Positions 5,139-14,308 of a stretch of 14,308 nucleotides of DNA are shown in pieces. Within the stretch, counting starts at the first letter, position 1. Each line of letters opens with the position of its first letter. This stretch comes from Bacteroidales bacterium UBA1733. GTDB lineage: Bacteria > Bacteroidota > Bacteroidia > Bacteroidales > UBA3663. The notes under the pieces are model-generated. The model saw only the letters and a program-made list of their open reading frames with translations. It was not told the DNA's origin and ran no database searches. Position numbers and translations under genes: made by a program. Where the stretch lies: the NCBI GenBank assembly GCA_002315795.1, contig DCIF01000031.1, positions 1-14,308 on the forward strand. The letters are read 5' to 3'.

Positions 5139-7589
5139 ATGCTTGCACTCCTTTTAAATATATATAAGGGCTTTTGTAAACCGTTTACCTTTGCTCTCCT
5201 TCTGCTTTCGCTGTGTACGATGGCAGACGCTCAGGTGCGCATCTATGGCACGGTGACCGATGAGAAAGGACAGCCAATGGATATAGTGCATGTAAGGCTG
5301 AGCCGTGGCAGTGTGGGAACGTTGACCAACTTCAAGGGTGAGTATGATCTGCTGGTGGCAGAGAGTGATACGTTGCGTCTGATCTTCACCAGCTTGGGAT
5401 ATAAGCGCATGGAGAAGGTGATCAACACCAGTAATGTCAAACCCAACGAGCGAGGACAGAAGCGCATGATGCTCAATGTGCAGATGCGACCTAATGAGTC
5501 GGTACTGAACGATGTGGAAGTGACGGCTCAACGACAGGCACAACCCGGAAACCTGGAGCATCTGGAGGTGGAGAACATCCAGCACATGCGTACCGCCTCT
5601 GGCAATGCGGTGGAAGATATGTTAGGAACACTGGCCGGTGTGAATATGAACAACGAGCTCTCGAGCCAGTATTCGGTGCGAGGAGGTTCGTTTGACGAGA
5701 ATCTCGTTTATGTCAACGGTATTGAGATCTACCGACCACAGTTGATCGTGAGCGGTCAGCAGGAGGGACTATCGTTCGTGAATCCTTCGATGGTCGGTTC
5801 GCTGGATTTCTCGACGGGTGGATTCTCAAGCCAGTATGGCGACAAGATGTCGTCAGTGCTCGATATCACTTATCGTAAACCAGAGGCTTTTGATGCTGAT
5901 GTAAACGTCGGCCTGATGGGAGCTTCGGCTTCATTAGGTCAGCATGCAGGAGACTTCTCACAGTTACATGGCATCCGATTCAAGCGCAATTCTTCGATCC
6001 TGAATTCGCTGGATACGAAGGGCGAGTATGACCCTATCTTCTTCGACTATCAGACGTATCTGACACAGGGCTTCGGCCAGAAGAAGGAGTGGGAAGCTTC
6101 GTTTCTGGGCAATGTGGCGATCAACGACTACCGATTTGTGCCAGAGAGCCGTGAGACGAGTTTCGGTACTTGGCAGGACGCTCATGCCTTTAAGGTCTAT
6201 TTTGATGGTCAGGAGAAAGACCAGTTCCATACCTATTTCGGAGCTTTAACTCTCGGCTATAAAGGCTTTAAGAACACGGCATTGGCCCTGATGGCCTCGG
6301 GTTTCTGGACCGACGAGAAGGTGACTTACGATATCTCTGGTGAATATTGGATGGATCAGGCCACCGATGTGACACAGCAGAGTGTGGGTAGCTACATGGA
6401 GCATGCACGCAACAAGCTGGAGGCTTCGGTCATGGCTCTGGCTCTGCGTGGAACGACACTGGTTGGCCACAACAAACTGGCATACGGCATGAGCGGGCAG
6501 CTGGAGCATATTGACGACCGAATAGGAGAGTGGGAGAGGCGTGACTCGGCCGGATACAGTCTGCCTCGAGAAGAACAGCAGTTGCGCGTTATCAACAATC
6601 TGCATGCTGCCTATAACGCCACCACCACGCGTCTGGCCGCATACGCTCATGATACCTATGGCTGGAATGCTCTGCATGGCCGTTTCCTGCTGCAGGCTGG
6701 CGTCAGAGTAAGTTACTGGAGCTTTAACAAGGAACTGCTGGTGTCGCCTCGTGCTTCTCTGCGCTTTACTCCCGATGGTAAACCGAACTGGATGTTGCGT
6801 CTGGCCACAGGTCTTTATTACCAGTCGCCTTTCTATAAGGAGTATCGTCTGAGTAAGGAAGATGCCAATGGCAATAAGATGGTAGAGATGAACAAGGACA
6901 TCAAATCTCAGCGGTCATGGCAGGTGGTACTGGGTAGCGACTATACGTTCAAGGCGTACGAGCGTCCGTTCAAATTTACTGCTGAGGCCTATTATAAAGG
7001 TATCAGTAACTACATTCCTTATACGGTCAATAATGTGCAGATACGTTATGCCGGTGAGAACAAAGGATCGGCTTACGTGACCGGTATTGACATGAAGCTG
7101 TTTGGCGCTTTTGTGGAGGGGACCGACTCGTGGCTGTCGCTCTCACTGATGTCGAGCAAAGAGACTTACGACGGACTGACCACTCCTCGTCCTACCGAAC
7201 AACGTTATAGCGTGGGGGTATTCTTCAGCGACTATTGGCCAGGAAACGATGCGTATAAGGTCTATCTGCGAGGGGTTTTCAATGACGGATTGCCTTTTTA
7301 TAGTCCGATCGGCGGACGTGCTATGGGAACTTTCCGCACACCGGCTTACAAGCGTGTGGATCTGGGAGCAGAGCGTGTATGGAATGCAGACAACAGTAAG
7401 TTCATGGCGCGAAAAGGCTGGCGTCATGTGAAGGAATTCTCAGTAGGTCTGGACGTCTTCAACTTGCTTGATATTGACAATACCAACTCCTATTACTGGA
7501 TTACGGCAGTCAATAATCAGCAGTTTGCCGTCCCTAATTACCTGACGGGACGTATGCTGAGCATTGCAATTGGCTTTAAATTCCATTGA
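5139..7589 (+). CDS. TonB-dependent outer-membrane receptor
   Basis: An 816-residue outer-membrane beta-barrel importer driven by TonB-ExbBD; the substrate cannot be told from sequence. Seen: signal peptide 1-31 with cleavage expected at ADA|Q; carboxypeptidase-regulatory-like domain about 33-115 (RIYGTVTDEKGQPM...TNFKGEYDL...FTSLGYKR); plug domain about 140-250 including NAVEDMLGTLAGVNMNNE, the VRGG motif from residue 180 and VYVNGIEIYRP; then a long barrel rich in alternating aromatic strands, ending IAIGFKFH. No SusD-like lipoprotein follows, so it is not a typical SusC/D glycan locus. It begins 6 nt after the DciA-like gene and lacks its own promoter box, hence probably part of the recF operon. 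A weak hairpin at 7596-7610 may end it. Confidence 0.93.
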   Translation: MLALLLNIYKGFCKPFTFALLLLSLCTMADAQVRIYGTVTDEKGQPMDIVHVRLSRGSVGTLTNFKGEYDLLVAESDTLRLIFTSLGYKRMEKVINTSNVKPNERGQKRMMLNVQMRPNESVLNDVEVTAQRQAQPGNLEHLEVENIQHMRTASGNAVEDMLGTLAGVNMNNELSSQYSVRGGSFDENLVYVNGIEIYRPQLIVSGQQEGLSFVNPSMVGSLDFSTGGFSSQYGDKMSSVLDITYRKPEAFDADVNVGLMGASASLGQHAGDFSQLHGIRFKRNSSILNSLDTKGEYDPIFFDYQTYLTQGFGQKKEWEASFLGNVAINDYRFVPESRETSFGTWQDAHAFKVYFDGQEKDQFHTYFGALTLGYKGFKNTALALMASGFWTDEKVTYDISGEYWMDQATDVTQQSVGSYMEHARNKLEASVMALALRGTTLVGHNKLAYGMSGQLEHIDDRIGEWERRDSAGYSLPREEQQLRVINNLHAAYNATTTRLAAYAHDTYGWNALHGRFLLQAGVRVSYWSFNKELLVSPRASLRFTPDGKPNWMLRLATGLYYQSPFYKEYRLSKEDANGNKMVEMNKDIKSQRSWQVVLGSDYTFKAYERPFKFTAEAYYKGISNYIPYTVNNVQIRYAGENKGSAYVTGIDMKLFGAFVEGTDSWLSLSLMSSKETYDGLTTPRPTEQRYSVGVFFSDYWPGNDAYKVYLRGVFNDGLPFYSPIGGRAMGTFRTPAYKRVDLGAERVWNADNSKFMARKGWRHVKEFSVGLDVFNLLDIDNTNSYYWITAVNNQQFAVPNYLTGRMLSIAIGFKFH

Positions 7590-7595
7590 TTTCGA

Positions 7596-7610
7596 GCGTT
7601 TTTCAAACGC
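7596..7610 (+). terminator. short hairpin after TonB receptor, weak terminator
   Basis: Six-bp perfect stem gcgttt/aaacgc with a TTC loop, starting 6 nt after the stop, followed by a T-rich stretch that also contains the -33 element of the next promoter. The stem is short, so termination is uncertain. Confidence 0.35.
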
Positions 7611-7613
7611 AGA

Positions 7614-7645
7614 TTTGTTTTTGTGCGGAATTTTGACTATCTTTG
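7614..7645 (+). promoter_or_regulatory. Bacteroidota-type promoter for ABC-F gene
   Basis: TTTG at 7614-7617 (-33) and TATCTTTG at 7638-7645 (-7, exact TAnnTTTG) are separated by 20 bp. The GTG start of the ABC-F gene is 40 nt downstream. This is the best-formed plus-strand promoter in the window. Confidence 0.75.
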
Positions 7646-7685
7646 CGCCCGCAAATTTGGTAAATAACGAAAAATTCAAACATAA

Positions 7686-9296
<1,611 letters not shown>

Positions 9297-9399
9297 AACA
9301 TGTAGCAATTTGCTATGTCTGTAGGTCAATTTTAAGGTGTCGAATAATTGTTTTCTGACATTTTGCTATTATACTATGCTAAGATAAGGGGAAAATCAC

Positions 9400-9407
9400 T
9401 ATCTTTG
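9400..9407 (+). promoter_or_regulatory. promoter -7 box for secreted-protein gene
   Basis: TATCTTTG matches TAnnTTTG exactly; the -33 side is poor (TATG near 9375). The predicted leader of about 75 nt is AT-rich and contains a 7-bp hairpin (9428-9434 with 9440-9446). The rest of the gap 9297-9399 shows only a weak hairpin around 9305-9316 (tagca/tgcta) that could mark the end of the ABC-F transcript. Confidence 0.6.
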
Positions 9408-9486
9408 CATCGCAAAATGAAAGTAAAATTTCTTTTTGTAAGAAATAAAGGAAATATTAATTAATTCATTTAAATACATTACAATT

Positions 9487-9927
9487 ATGAAAAAGTTCGT
9501 TCTCCTTCTGATCTCTATGATCGCATGCATCAATGCTTATGCATTTAAGTTTGATGGTATTGACCTTAATGCTAATGTGGGTGAAATCACCAAGGCTGTT
9601 GCATTGAAGCATTATGTAGTTGCTACCGATCGTCCAAACTCATTCACTGGTCTTTGCCAGGGTACTAAGATCTATTTGACCTTTAACCTTGAGGATTCAA
9701 CTACTAAGGGTAAGCTCGGTCAGTTGATCGTTGACGTTCCAAATAGCGATGCTTCTTCGTTTGTAAACAATGCAATGCTTCTCAACATCATCTACCATCA
9801 GGTATCTGCTTCTGAGGCTGGTTATGTTTACGCTGTTGATGAGGATGGCACTACTCTTCTCTTCTCTCAGACTGAGAATGGTATCCGTCTTACCTACAAC
9901 ACTCCTTACTATAAGGCTGCTAAGTAA
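9487..9927 (+). CDS. small secreted protein of unknown function
   Basis: I do not recognise the family. The 146-residue protein starts with a clear Sec signal peptide (MKKFVLLLISMIACINAYA, cleavage near residue 19) without a lipobox Cys at the cleavage site, so it should be periplasmic or secreted. The mature part (about 127 residues) is mixed alpha/beta with strands such as KIYLTFNLE and KLGQLIVDV, one remaining Cys (in GLCQGTK) and many Tyr/Asn near the C-terminus (LTYNTPYYKAAK). Codons favour gct, gtt, ctt and aag, which together with its own promoter and a strong terminator suggests a well-expressed stand-alone gene. A small beta-rich envelope protein is the most that can be said. Confidence 0.8.
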   Translation: MKKFVLLLISMIACINAYAFKFDGIDLNANVGEITKAVALKHYVVATDRPNSFTGLCQGTKIYLTFNLEDSTTKGKLGQLIVDVPNSDASSFVNNAMLLNIIYHQVSASEAGYVYAVDEDGTTLLFSQTENGIRLTYNTPYYKAAK

Positions 9928-9986
9928 TTTGAGTCTGCAAAAGTTTATTTTTAGCAAAAATAGCAAATAACAAATAGGAAATATTT

Positions 9987-10036
9987 TATCACCACCTTCG
10001 CCGAAACAATTGGCCGAAGGTGGTGATATTTGTTTC
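9987..10036 (+). terminator. strong terminator after secreted-protein gene
   Basis: A 14-bp perfect stem (9987-10000 tatcaccaccttcg with 10015-10028) has a loop that can add a CC/GG pair with one bulged base, followed by TTTGTTT. It lies about 60 nt after the stop at 9927. The remainder of the 308-bp gap to the next gene (10037-10235) is very AT-rich and holds the promoter at 10166-10173; nothing else was recognised there. Confidence 0.8.
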
Positions 10037-10165
10037 TGCTCCTACTTTTGCATCCATATTACAAAAATACAATCTACATAGTGCAGAATCCGCAAAAAAA
10101 AGTATTTTTAATGTAAATTGTGAAAAAAATACGCTCCTTTTTATAGAAGTTTTACCAATTTTTTT

Positions 10166-10173
10166 TATATTTG
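10166..10173 (+). promoter_or_regulatory. promoter -7 box for DPP III operon
   Basis: TATATTTG fits TAnnTTTG exactly and lies 62 nt before the ATG. No good TTTG is seen about 20 bp upstream, where the sequence is T/A-rich. It would drive the peptidase, AlkD-like and Fur-family genes. Confidence 0.55.
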
Positions 10174-10235
10174 CACCGTTAATGCGCTGATGTGGCGAAA
10201 GCCTGTTTTTAGAACGTTGGCCGATATAATATCAC

Positions 10236-12260
10236 ATGAGATTTTTTGCAATGTCATCCCTTCTTCTTGCCGGTGCCTTGTGCGGTTGTGCGACTGAGTC
10301 AGAAACTCCAGAGAACAGTAATGCATGGAGTGTTGACCGATTCGCTGATATTGAGGTACTTCGCTATGAGGTTCCTGAGTTTGAGAACCTGAGCCTGCAG
10401 CAGAAGAAGCTGGTCTATTACCTTACTGAAGCTGCTCTCTGGGGACGTGATATCTTCTGGGATCAGAATTGTAGCTACAACCTGAAAATCCGTCGTGTTG
10501 CCGAAGCTGTATACCAGAACTACGATGGCGACAGGAACGACGAGAACTGGAAAGCCTTCGAACAGTATCTGAAGCAGATCTGGTTTGCCAATGGTATTCA
10601 CCATCACTATAGCAATGCGAAGTTTATCCCGGGTTTTACTCGTGATTGGATCGGTGCGCAGGTCTATCATCTGAAAGACTGGGAAAAGCTGGTTTCTGTC
10701 TATGAGGCTCAGGATTTGATTGATGCTGTCTTTCTGCCTGACAGGTTAGCTATCAAGGTCAATCAGGCCGATGGAGAGGACCTCATCAAGACTTCTGCTG
10801 TGAACTTCTATAAAAATGTATCTCAGCAGGAGGTCGAGGCGTATTATGCTAAGCTTAAGAATCCGAACGACACCATGCCCGTGATGTTCGGCCTCAATTC
10901 ACAGCTCGTGAAGGAGAGTGGCAAGCTCGTTGAGAAGACCTGGAAGGTAGGTGGAATGTATTCTGCCGCCATCGAGAAGATCGTGTATTGGCTTGAGAAA
11001 GCCAGCGGTGTAGCTGAGAATGAGCAGCAGAAGGCCAGCATTGACAAGCTGATTGCTTATTACCGCAGTGGCGATCTGAAAGATTTTGACGATTATAGCA
11101 TCCTCTGGGTCAAAGATCTTGACAGTAGAGTAGATTTCATCAACGGTTTTATTGAGAGTTACAATGATCCGCTGGGACTTCGTGGCTCGTGGGAGAGTCT
11201 GGTTAACTTCAAGGATTCGGTCAATACTGCTCGCACAGAAGTGATTTCGGCCAATGCACAGTGGTTTGAAGATCATAGTCCGATTGACGATCGTTTCCGC
11301 AAGCCAGAGGTCAAGGGCGTGACTGCCAAGGTGATTACTGCAGCTATTCTGGCTGGTGACAGCTATCCGGCAACACCTATCGGTATCAACTTGCCAAACT
11401 CTAACTGGATCCGCGCTCAGCATGGATCAAAATCGGTCAGCATAGACAATATCACAGCTGCATACGATGCTGCTTCGGCTGGTAATGGATTCAATGAGGA
11501 GTTCATGTATAGCGAAGTTGAGATGGAGCAGGCTAAGCAGTATGCTCATTATGTGGATAACGTACATACCGATCTCCATGAATGTCTGGGTCACGGCAGC
11601 GGACAGCTTCTGCCTGGCGTAGATCCTGATGCCCTCAAGGCTCATGGTTCGACCCTGGAAGAGGCTCGTGCAGACATCTTTGCACTCTATTATATGGCCG
11701 ACCCAAAACTTGTAGAACTGGGAGTGATGCCTAACGAGGACGCTTATAAGGCCGGTTACTACCAGCAGATGATGAATGGTCTGATGACTCAACTGGTGCG
11801 CATCAAACCTGGTGATAACATTGAGGAAGCTCACATGCGTAACCGTGCTTTGATTGCCTACTGGACACTGGAGCGTGCTGCTAAGGAGGAGGGAACCCCT
11901 GCGATGGAACTTGTGAAACGTGAGGGTGAGACCTTTGTTCGCATTAACGACTATCAGAAGCTTCGTGAGTACTTTGGCGAACTGCTTGGCGAATTACAAC
12001 GCATTAAGAGCGAAGGTGACTATGAGGCTGGCCGTAAACTTGTAGAGAACTATGGCGTTAAGGTCGATCCAGAACTTCATGCTGAGGTGCTGAGTCGCTA
12101 TGAAGGCTTGCATCTGGCTCCATACAGAGGATTTGTCAACCCTCGTTATGAGCCTGTACTTGATGCCAATGGCGAGATTACAGATGTGAAGGTCATCTAT
12201 GGTGAAGGCTATGCAGAGCAGATGCTTCGCTATTCAAGAGACTACTCTGTAAAAATGTAA
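10236..12260 (+). CDS. lipoprotein dipeptidyl peptidase III-like zinc peptidase (M49)
   Basis: Family role: zinc metallopeptidase removing dipeptides from the N-terminus of short peptides. Seen in 674 residues: a lipoprotein signal peptide ending LCGC with the lipid-bearing Cys18, then a soluble domain. The zinc motif is HECLGH 448-453 (His448, Glu449 catalytic, His453), and the second motif EEARAD 475-480 supplies the third ligand, Glu476. The length and even residue numbers match, as I recall, the characterised Bacteroides thetaiotaomicron enzyme with its HEC450LGH motif. Eukaryotic enzymes have HELLGH and are cytosolic, so the lipid anchor places this one in the envelope, where it probably feeds peptide uptake. 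ATG 10236 is the start that keeps the signal peptide (Met6 is a possible alternative). The next gene starts 4 nt after the stop. Confidence 0.93.
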   Translation: MRFFAMSSLLLAGALCGCATESETPENSNAWSVDRFADIEVLRYEVPEFENLSLQQKKLVYYLTEAALWGRDIFWDQNCSYNLKIRRVAEAVYQNYDGDRNDENWKAFEQYLKQIWFANGIHHHYSNAKFIPGFTRDWIGAQVYHLKDWEKLVSVYEAQDLIDAVFLPDRLAIKVNQADGEDLIKTSAVNFYKNVSQQEVEAYYAKLKNPNDTMPVMFGLNSQLVKESGKLVEKTWKVGGMYSAAIEKIVYWLEKASGVAENEQQKASIDKLIAYYRSGDLKDFDDYSILWVKDLDSRVDFINGFIESYNDPLGLRGSWESLVNFKDSVNTARTEVISANAQWFEDHSPIDDRFRKPEVKGVTAKVITAAILAGDSYPATPIGINLPNSNWIRAQHGSKSVSIDNITAAYDAASAGNGFNEEFMYSEVEMEQAKQYAHYVDNVHTDLHECLGHGSGQLLPGVDPDALKAHGSTLEEARADIFALYYMADPKLVELGVMPNEDAYKAGYYQQMMNGLMTQLVRIKPGDNIEEAHMRNRALIAYWTLERAAKEEGTPAMELVKREGETFVRINDYQKLREYFGELLGELQRIKSEGDYEAGRKLVENYGVKVDPELHAEVLSRYEGLHLAPYRGFVNPRYEPVLDANGEITDVKVIYGEGYAEQMLRYSRDYSVKM

Positions 12261-12264
12261 TTCT

Positions 12265-12729
12265 ATGATTGAAAAGACAACCCTAAGCAAAATCAACGCG
12301 ATGTTTCGCGGCAGACAGAACATTGTGGTGAGCAACCTCCTGCGTGAGCGAGGTTACAACTACAAGGTAGCTTTCGGTTGTTCTGTGCCAGACATTAAGA
12401 GTGTGGTGCAGCTGATCAGGGAGGGACTTACTGATCCTGAATCTCCGGTCTATGGACTGGATGTGACTGAGCTTGCCGAGGCACTCTGGGCCGATGAGAA
12501 TCTACGTGAAGCCAAGATGGCTGCTCCGATGCTCTATCCTCGTGGCGAGATGACCCTTGAGACGGCTGAACGTTGGGCCGACAATATCCCAACACCAGAA
12601 GTGGCTGATATGGTCTGTATGTATGCTTATCAGTTCGGCATCGGTCAGCAGCTCATTGACCGTTGGCAGTCGTCTGAGGATAAGATGAGGGCTTATTGTG
12701 CCAGAAACCTGATAAAGCGCCTGTCATGA
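12265..12729 (+). CDS. short AlkD-like HEAT-repeat protein (DNA alkylation repair family)
   Basis: A 154-residue helical protein resembling the DNA alkylation repair (AlkD-type) HEAT-repeat family. Seen: YKVAFGCSVPDIKSVVQLI, like the family's YGVxxPxIR segment; ELAEALWADENLREAKMAAPML, like the W-x-x-x-x-x-E helix pair; AERWADNIPTPEVADMV, near the DNA-facing Trp/Asp region; and a C-terminal DRWQSSEDKMRAYCARNLIKRL helix. Typical AlkD proteins are about 220-240 residues, so this one lacks the last repeats and may not be an active glycosylase. It lies 4 nt after the peptidase gene, and its stop overlaps the Fur-family start (ATGA at 12726), implying translational coupling. Family assignment is by pattern only. 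Confidence 0.65.
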   Translation: MIEKTTLSKINAMFRGRQNIVVSNLLRERGYNYKVAFGCSVPDIKSVVQLIREGLTDPESPVYGLDVTELAEALWADENLREAKMAAPMLYPRGEMTLETAERWADNIPTPEVADMVCMYAYQFGIGQQLIDRWQSSEDKMRAYCARNLIKRLS

Positions 12730-13394
12730 AGAAGGTTCGCGTCTATGATAACGCCAACCTGAAGCGTGATCACATCTTAGTCTCTGCGCCAGATACAGGT
12801 CTGATTCCTGAGGCGGTAGCTCCTGAGAAAACGACCAGAGGAAAGACGCTGACGGCTTATGAGGAGGCTTACAAGCGTTACCATAGCTATATTCTTGCTC
12901 ATGGTAAGCGCTTTACTCCTGAGCGCGTGTTTGTGCTCAAGCAGCTCTATGCTCAGAAGAATCCGATCGATATCAAGACCCTGCATGAACTGGTGTGCAA
13001 GGAAGAAGGCCAGGTATCTCTTTCTACGATCTACAACAGTCTTTCGATGTTGATCGATGCGCGTCTGGTGCGTCGTCTGGATCTGGTCAATGGTGCGATG
13101 GCATTCTTTGAGAAGACGCTGGGAGTAGAACCGCACGGTTACGCCATCTGCCAGAGTTGTGGTAAGGTCAAGACCCTGCAGATCTCTAAGTTCCTGCCGT
13201 TGATCGATGAGCAGATGCCAAAAGGTTTTTTGACTACCGATTTGAATCTGCAGGTCAACGGACTCTGCAAGAAGTGTCAGACAGCCGCCAAAAAGCAGGC
13301 TGATATAGACCGTAAGGCAGCAATCAAGCAACGTAAGGCCACGGTCAAAGCAGCTGTGCTGGCACGACAGAAGAATAAAAAGAAGAAGAAATAA
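12726..13394 (+). CDS. Fur-family metal-dependent transcriptional regulator
   Basis: A 222-residue DNA-binding regulator of the Fur/PerR/Zur family. Seen: a winged-helix domain about 40-125 (SYILAHGKRFTPERVFVLKQLY, then SLSTIYNSLSMLIDARLVRRL as recognition helix and wing), and a dimerisation domain with two CxxC pairs, Cys142/Cys145 (CQSCGK) and Cys181/Cys184 (CKKC), the usual structural zinc site. The regulatory His-rich segment is reduced to EPHGYAIC, so the sensed metal or signal is not predictable. The N-terminus is about 35 residues longer than usual, and the C-terminus is a roughly 35-residue Lys/Ala tail ending in KKKKK. I chose ATG 12726 because it overlaps the previous stop as ATGA; an in-frame TTG at 12696 would add ten residues but is less likely. 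purA follows after 48 bp. Confidence 0.9.
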   Translation: MKKVRVYDNANLKRDHILVSAPDTGLIPEAVAPEKTTRGKTLTAYEEAYKRYHSYILAHGKRFTPERVFVLKQLYAQKNPIDIKTLHELVCKEEGQVSLSTIYNSLSMLIDARLVRRLDLVNGAMAFFEKTLGVEPHGYAICQSCGKVKTLQISKFLPLIDEQMPKGFLTTDLNLQVNGLCKKCQTAAKKQADIDRKAAIKQRKATVKAAVLARQKNKKKKK

Positions 13395-13442
13395 AAATTC
13401 AATTCTTTATTGATTATATAAACAAATAGATTTTTTTAAGCG

Positions 13443-14308
13443 ATGAAAGTCGACGTTTTACTCGGCCTCCAGTGGGGCGATGAAGGTAAAGGTAAGGTAG
13501 TGGATGTTCTTACACCTCGCTACGATATTGTAACCCGTTTCCAGGGTGGTCCTAACGCAGGTCATACTTTGGAGTTCGATGGTGAGAAGTATGTGCTTCG
13601 CAGCATCCCATCTGGTATCTTCCAGGGCGGCAAGGTCAATATCATTGGCAATGGTGTCGTATTGGATCCACTTCTCTTCATGAAAGAGGCAAAGGAACTG
13701 GCACAGAGTGGCCACGATCTTACTGAGCGTCTCTATATATCAAAGAAGGCCCACCTCATCCTGCCAACACACCGCTTGCTCGATAAGGCTAATGAGGCTG
13801 CTAAGGGTAAGGCAAAGATTGGTACTACCGGTAAGGGTATTGGCCCTACCTATACTGATAAGATCAGCCGTAATGGTCTGCGTGTAGGCGACATCCTTGA
13901 TAACTTTGCTGCTAAATATGAAGCAGCTAAGCAGCGTCACCTTGAGCAGATTGCCAGCTTGAACCTTCTGGCTGTAGTCAAGGGTAGTGAGGCAGTGGCT
14001 ATTGATGGTCTGGAGGAACTTGAGCAGGACTGGATGGAGGGCATTGAGTACCTCAAGCAGTTTAAGTTCATCGACTCAGAGCACGTCATCAACAACTATC
14101 TCAAGGCTGGCAAGAGTGTTCTCTGCGAGGGCGCTCAGGGTTCACTGCTCGATGTCGACTTCGGTTCTTATCCTTTCGTCACCTCTTCTAACACCGTCTG
14201 TGCAGGTGCCTGCACCGGTCTCGGTATTGCTCCTAACAAGATTGGCGACGTCTTTGGTATCTTCAAGGCTTATTGCACACGTGTAGGTGCAGGTCCATTC
14301 CCAACAGA
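13443..14308 (+). CDS. purA: adenylosuccinate synthetase, 3' end beyond window
   Basis: Catalyses the GTP-dependent joining of IMP and aspartate to adenylosuccinate, the first committed step of AMP synthesis, in the cytoplasm. The first 288 codons are present and open to the window edge. Seen: P-loop GLQWGDEGKGK 8-18 with catalytic Asp13, GGPNAGHT with catalytic His41 (a Pro replaces the first His of the E. coli GGHNAGHT), the IGTTGKGIGPTYTDK signature, and SVLCEGAQGSLLDVDFGSYPFVTSSN. ATG 13443 gives the expected N-terminus MKVDVLLGLQWGDEG. The 48-bp gap to the Fur-family gene is AT-rich without an exact TAnnTTTG box, so readthrough from the upstream genes is possible. Normal length is about 420-430 residues, so roughly one third is missing only because the window ends. 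Confidence 0.97.
   Translation, partial: MKVDVLLGLQWGDEGKGKVVDVLTPRYDIVTRFQGGPNAGHTLEFDGEKYVLRSIPSGIFQGGKVNIIGNGVVLDPLLFMKEAKELAQSGHDLTERLYISKKAHLILPTHRLLDKANEAAKGKAKIGTTGKGIGPTYTDKISRNGLRVGDILDNFAAKYEAAKQRHLEQIASLNLLAVVKGSEAVAIDGLEELEQDWMEGIEYLKQFKFIDSEHVINNYLKAGKSVLCEGAQGSLLDVDFGSYPFVTSSNTVCAGACTGLGIAPNKIGDVFGIFKAYCTRVGAGPFPT

Noticed and set aside
10043..10050. TACTTTTG matching the -7 consensus just after the terminator
   Set aside because: It lies nearly 190 nt before the next gene with no properly spaced -33 element; the box at 10166-10173 is better placed.
12696..12725. TTG upstream start for the Fur-family gene
   Set aside because: The ATG at 12726 overlaps the preceding stop as ATGA, a standard coupled start, and the extra ten residues are only the AlkD-like gene read in another frame.

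Overview
The window looks like chromosomal core sequence from a Bacteroidota species, most likely of the Prevotella/Segatella group. Three things suggest this: several promoters match the Bacteroidota TAnnTTTG -7 box (two with a TTG/TTTG element 19-20 bp upstream), Shine-Dalgarno sites are nearly absent, and the gene set is typical of the phylum (Bacteroidota-type DEAD-box helicase, TonB-dependent receptor with a carboxypeptidase-like N-terminal domain, lipoprotein dipeptidyl peptidase III with a HECLGH motif). No prophage, transposase, CRISPR array or rRNA is visible. Species-level identity is inference.

Layout. (1) 1-2216: an intrinsic terminator abuts the start of a deaD-type RNA helicase, whose C-terminal linker carries an in-frame palindromic repeat. 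It is followed by about 275 bp without a gene, rich in hairpins and containing a perfect 36-bp palindrome. (2) 2169-3655, minus strand: a YfgM-like membrane TPR protein, ribH (lumazine synthase) with unusual active-site substitutions, then tRNA-Gly(CCC) only 7 nt after the ribH stop and a terminator. (3) 3707-7610, plus strand: recF, a DciA-like DUF721 protein (TTG start) and a TonB-dependent receptor, tightly packed behind one promoter that faces the TPR/ribH promoter. (4) 7614-9296: an ABC-F ATPase (GTG start, YbiT-like) with its own promoter and one intact plus one degenerate composite ATP site. (5) 9400-10036: a small secreted protein of unknown function as a single transcription unit with promoter and strong terminator. 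(6) 10166-14308: a DPP III-like zinc peptidase lipoprotein, a short AlkD-like HEAT-repeat protein and a Fur-family regulator, joined by a 4-nt gap and a 4-nt overlap, then purA, which runs off the window end.

Most genes are housekeeping (RNA remodelling, riboflavin, recombination/replication, translation, purine synthesis), mixed with envelope functions (TonB receptor, lipoprotein peptidase, secreted protein). I see no clear new multi-gene system. The observations most worth following up are the protein-coding palindromic repeat, the non-canonical RibH active site, the asymmetric ABC-F, the palindrome cluster at 1975-2206, and the terminator directly in front of the helicase.
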